Of a DNA stretch of 8,393 bases, positions 6,322 to 8,393 are shown piece after piece; the stretch's first letter is position 1, and each line of letters begins with the position of its first letter. The translations under genes were made by a program, and so were the position numbers. Below the pieces are notes generated by a model. That model did no database searches and was not told where the DNA came from. It saw nothing but the letters and a program-made list of their open reading frames with translations. The DNA lies in the NCBI GenBank assembly GCA_003135255.1, contig PLAX01000208.1, positions 1 through 8,393 of the forward strand, given 5' to 3'. The DNA is from Candidatus Dormiibacterota bacterium (lineage in GTDB: Bacteria > Chloroflexota > Dormibacteria > Aeolococcales > Aeolococcaceae).

Positions 6322-7628
6322 ACCTGACCATCGCCGAGATCCGCGAGCTGCCCCTCGCCGCCGCGCTCCTCGACGGCGACGGCGAGATCATCGCCGCCAC
6401 CCCGGAGTGGAACGGTGCCGGGCCGGGAACGGTCCTCTTCGCCCTCCGTCAGACGCGCCTGGCGGTGACGGTCGTGGCCGCCGACCCCGCGGCGGCCGCC
6501 CTCCTCGACGGCCTGCTCGCCACCATGGAGGTGACCGCCGACGTCCTCGAGGGCACCCAGCGGTTGAGGGTCACCATGCTCGCGGCGTCTCTCCGGCTGG
6601 TCGCCGGCCGCCGGGTGACCACGGTGGGGACGTCGCACGACGTCATCGACCTGGCGGTGGCCGGCATCGGAGCGCGGACCGCTCTGGAGGTCCATGTCGA
6701 CGGGCGCCCCGCCTTCCCCGTCCGCGCTCCCGAGGTCGCCGCCCTCGCCCTGGTGCAGCTCGCGGTGAACGCGGAGCGCCACACCCGGACCACTTCCGTG
6801 ACCCTGATTCAGGATGGCGAGGCATTCCATGTGGTCTGGCCGGGCGCCGCCGGGCCCGGGACCTTCGCGACCGCGCGCAACCGGCGGGACCGGCAGCGCT
6901 GGGGGCTCGGCTTCTGCCGCATCGCGGCGGACACCCTGGGGGGCGCCATCTACCCTCCTGCCGACCGCGGCGACGGTACGGTCGGCGCCACCCTCGAGCT
7001 GGGCTTGCAGGACCTGACCCTTCCGGTGGCGGCGATCCGCGGCCATCGGGTGGTGAAGGCGACGCGCACATGGGACGAGGAGACGGGCTGCCTGCCGGGC
7101 GCGGGGGTCGAGCCCGGCTCCAGGTTGGCGGCCTGCCTCGACGCCGCGAGCTGCGCCCCGGGGAAGGCGGTGAGCTGCGATGGTTGGGCCGCCCGGCAGG
7201 TGAGGGATCGAGCCTGGGTCGCCATCCCACCTGACGACGTCCTCGAGCGTGCCCGCGACGTCCTGGACGGGATCGCCCACGAGCGCGCCCTCTGGGAAGG
7301 GATCGCCCCGTCCCTGCAGACGCGCGTGTATGCGCTCACGGCGCTGCTCGCGGGCCGGCTGGGTGCGCCCTTGCCCCGCGTGCCGGCGGGGATCTGGAAC
7401 CAGCGGATGGGGGCTCTGGCAGCGGCACTCCGGCTCCCCATGGACATCCCCCGCCTGACCGCGCTCGGTGGGGTCGAGCCCCGGATCGCGGCCTACCTGG
7501 CGGCGGAGCTGGGCTCGGAGATGGCGGTGGACGGGGACGACCTGCTTCTGCGCGTCCGCCCCGGGATGGAGCGAGATGCCCGTCTCCTCGGTCTGGTCCG
7601 GGTGGGAGACGCCGTCCGGCTCAGCTGA
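6318..7628 (+). CDS. Histidine-kinase-like protein with a degenerate catalytic core and an unassigned C-terminal region
   Basis: The 436-residue soluble protein has no TM segment. The N-terminus (about 10-35, LPLAAALLDGDGEIIAATPEW) looks like the start of a PAS domain. A helical stretch (about 57-98) sits where a dimerisation domain would be. An ATPase-type domain follows (about 105-232), with an N box LVQLAVNAERHT (Asn151, His155) and a G2-like WGLGFCRIAADTLGG (Gly197, Gly199). Two key features are missing. There is no histidine anywhere before residue 107, so no H box is present. The G1-type DxGxG is replaced by VWPGAAGPG (172-180), lacking the adenine-contacting Asp. Residues about 240-436 form an extra region that I do not recognise, with four cysteines at about 258-287 and a helical part near 325-405. 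It is likely a kinase-derived partner of the upstream response regulator, possibly a pseudokinase. The start is ATG 6318, overlapping the preceding stop (ATGA). Confidence 0.65.
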   Translation: MNLTIAEIRELPLAAALLDGDGEIIAATPEWNGAGPGTVLFALRQTRLAVTVVAADPAAAALLDGLLATMEVTADVLEGTQRLRVTMLAASLRLVAGRRVTTVGTSHDVIDLAVAGIGARTALEVHVDGRPAFPVRAPEVAALALVQLAVNAERHTRTTSVTLIQDGEAFHVVWPGAAGPGTFATARNRRDRQRWGLGFCRIAADTLGGAIYPPADRGDGTVGATLELGLQDLTLPVAAIRGHRVVKATRTWDEETGCLPGAGVEPGSRLAACLDAASCAPGKAVSCDGWAARQVRDRAWVAIPPDDVLERARDVLDGIAHERALWEGIAPSLQTRVYALTALLAGRLGAPLPRVPAGIWNQRMGALAAALRLPMDIPRLTALGGVEPRIAAYLAAELGSEMAVDGDDLLLRVRPGMERDARLLGLVRVGDAVRLS

Positions 7629-7647
7629 GGGGTTGGGGTTAGCCTCA
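7626..7647. terminator. Possible shared terminator at the convergent gene ends (weak)
   Basis: Only 16 bases separate the stop of the kinase-like gene and the stop of the lectin-like gene. Each stop lies in one arm of a short inverted repeat (TGAGG at 7626-7630, CCTCA at 7643-7647) around the loop GGGGTTGGGGTT plus AGC. A five-base stem with a 12-base loop and no T-tract is weak. Termination here could equally be Rho-dependent or lie inside the opposite gene. Confidence 0.2.
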
Positions 7648-8393
7648 CCCGCCGTAGGCGACGTGCCAGAGGGTGGAGCTGGGCCCGGTCCAGACGACGT
7701 CGATGTAGCCGGGCTGGCCGGTCGTCACCGGGCTGGGGAGGGAGTCGAGGGGAGTGCCCCCGAGGTTCTGGGGACCGGTCCAGCCGTTCTGATACCAGTC
7801 GTGCCAGAGGTTGCCGTCGGTCCCGACCCAGAAGACGTCGACCCGGCCGCCGCCCCAGGAGGTGACCTCCGGCTGGCTGCCCATCGGGCCGCTGCCGAGA
7901 CTCCCGGGACCGTTCCAGCCGCCGCCCAGGTACCAGGCGTGCCAGAGGTTGCCGTCGGTGCCCTCCCAGAAGACGTCGAGGACGCCGGATTGGGAGGCGA
8001 CGGGATGGGGGGCGGAGCCGAGAGGCCCGTCGCCGAGACCCTGAGGACCGTGCCAGCCGTTGGCGTAGTACGCCTCCCAGAGGTTCTTGTCGGTGCCCTT
8101 CCAGAACAGCTCGAGGTTGCCGGCGCCCCAGGAGACGGCCGACAGGGTGGTCCCGGTCCCGAGGGGTCCGTCGCCGAGCCCCTGGGGGCCGTGCCAGCCG
8201 TTGGCGTAATACGCCTCCCAGACGTTCTGGTCGGTGCCCTCCCAGAAGACCTCGATGTTGCCGACACCCCAGGAGATGGGAACGGGGGTGGCGTTGCCGA
8301 GCGGGCCGTCACCGAGGCTCGCGGGGCCCTGCCAGCCGTCCAGGTAGTACATCTGCCAGAGGTTGCCGTCGGTGCCTCTCCAGAAGACCTCCT
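7645..8393 (-). CDS. PLL/DUF346-type beta-propeller lectin-like repeat protein, C-terminal end (5' end cut by window edge)
   Basis: The frame is open from the right edge to a TGA at 7647-7645, giving 248 visible residues. The visible part is entirely repeats of 45-47 residues with the core xVFWxGTDGNLWxxxYxxGWxGPxxLGxGPLG, followed by a variable link and a short S(W)G.G.(L/I)(D/E) strand. I count five full repeats and a degenerate final half-repeat (VVWTGPSSTLWHVAYGG) that closes the protein. A blade completed by both termini is typical of a beta-propeller. This pattern is that of the Photorhabdus luminescens lectin-like (PLL, DUF346) family, whose characterised members bind fucosylated or related glycans. 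Sugar specificity here is unknown. The N-terminus is outside the window, so a signal peptide or a fused catalytic domain cannot be judged. An ATG at 8352 lies inside a repeat and is not a real start, because the GTDGNLWQ motif continues upstream of it. Confidence 0.85.
   Translation of the reverse strand, partial: EVFWRGTDGNLWQMYYLDGWQGPASLGDGPLGNATPVPISWGVGNIEVFWEGTDQNVWEAYYANGWHGPQGLGDGPLGTGTTLSAVSWGAGNLELFWKGTDKNLWEAYYANGWHGPQGLGDGPLGSAPHPVASQSGVLDVFWEGTDGNLWHAWYLGGGWNGPGSLGSGPMGSQPEVTSWGGGRVDVFWVGTDGNLWHDWYQNGWTGPQNLGGTPLDSLPSPVTTGQPGYIDVVWTGPSSTLWHVAYGG
8031..8241 (-). repeat. Two near-identical lectin repeat units, 141 bp apart
   Basis: Positions 8031-8100 and 8172-8241 match at 63 of 70 bases by my count, with an offset of exactly 141 bp (47 codons). 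Both encode the same stretch from WEAYYANGW through GLGDGPLG. The other repeat units in the gene are clearly more diverged in DNA and protein. This suggests a recent blade duplication or gene conversion within the coding region. Confidence 0.75.

Noticed and set aside
6261..7280. Minus-strand frame of 339 residues opposite the kinase-like gene
   Set aside because: It is shadow composition with no motifs. The plus frame has the N box, G2 box and an ATGA coupling to the upstream gene.
8031..8393. Regularly spaced repeats at the right end as a possible CRISPR array
   Set aside because: The spacing (about 135-141 bp) and in-frame coding of a known protein repeat show these are lectin blades, not CRISPR repeats.
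1..8393. tRNA, rRNA, riboswitch, insertion sequence or attachment sites
   Set aside because: I saw no recognisable RNA gene, transposase, terminal inverted repeat or integration site. Almost all of the window is accounted for by overlapping coding genes.

Overview
The window is high-GC bacterial DNA with dense coding, almost no intergenic space, and frequent GTG or TTG starts. The gene content is a compact Tad/Flp pilus-type secretion cluster in the order SAF protein, MinD-like ATPase, CpaF/TadA, TadB, TadC. Beside it lies a family of WxGTDGNLW-repeat lectin-like proteins. This fits a soil-type high-GC lineage such as Actinomycetota, Chloroflexota or Candidatus Dormibacterota. No rRNA or tRNA marker is present, so the phylum is an inference.

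Layout. Positions 1-4920 (minus strand, transcribed leftward from about 4920) hold a six-gene operon: a CpaB/RcpC-like SAF-domain protein, a CpaE/TadZ-like ATPase with a degenerate P-loop, the CpaF/TadA secretion ATPase, the TadB-like and TadC-like membrane platform proteins, and a 3-TM membrane protein cut by the left edge. Every junction is a 4- or 8-base stop/start overlap. Positions 4921-5071 are a divergent intergenic region that must contain the promoters of both transcription units. Positions 5072-7628 (plus strand) hold three overlapping signalling-type genes: an atypical receiver-like protein with a probable winged-helix tail, a receiver protein with a complete set of phosphorylation residues and a probable winged-helix tail, and a histidine-kinase-like protein that keeps an N box and G2 box but has no H-box histidine. 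Positions 7645-8393 (minus strand, convergent) hold the C-terminal end of a PLL/DUF346-type beta-propeller lectin-like protein that runs off the right edge.

How they may work together (inference). The leftward operon encodes the inner-membrane motor and platform of a Tad-type pilus or secretion apparatus. The divergent cassette is well placed to regulate it, at the level of transcription or of the machine itself. The MinD-like ATPase here lacks the N-terminal receiver-like domain that CpaE/TadZ proteins usually carry, and receiver-like domains are encoded as separate proteins directly across the promoter region. No pilin, prepilin peptidase, TadE/F pseudopilin or secretin is in the window. 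They may lie to the left or elsewhere in the genome.
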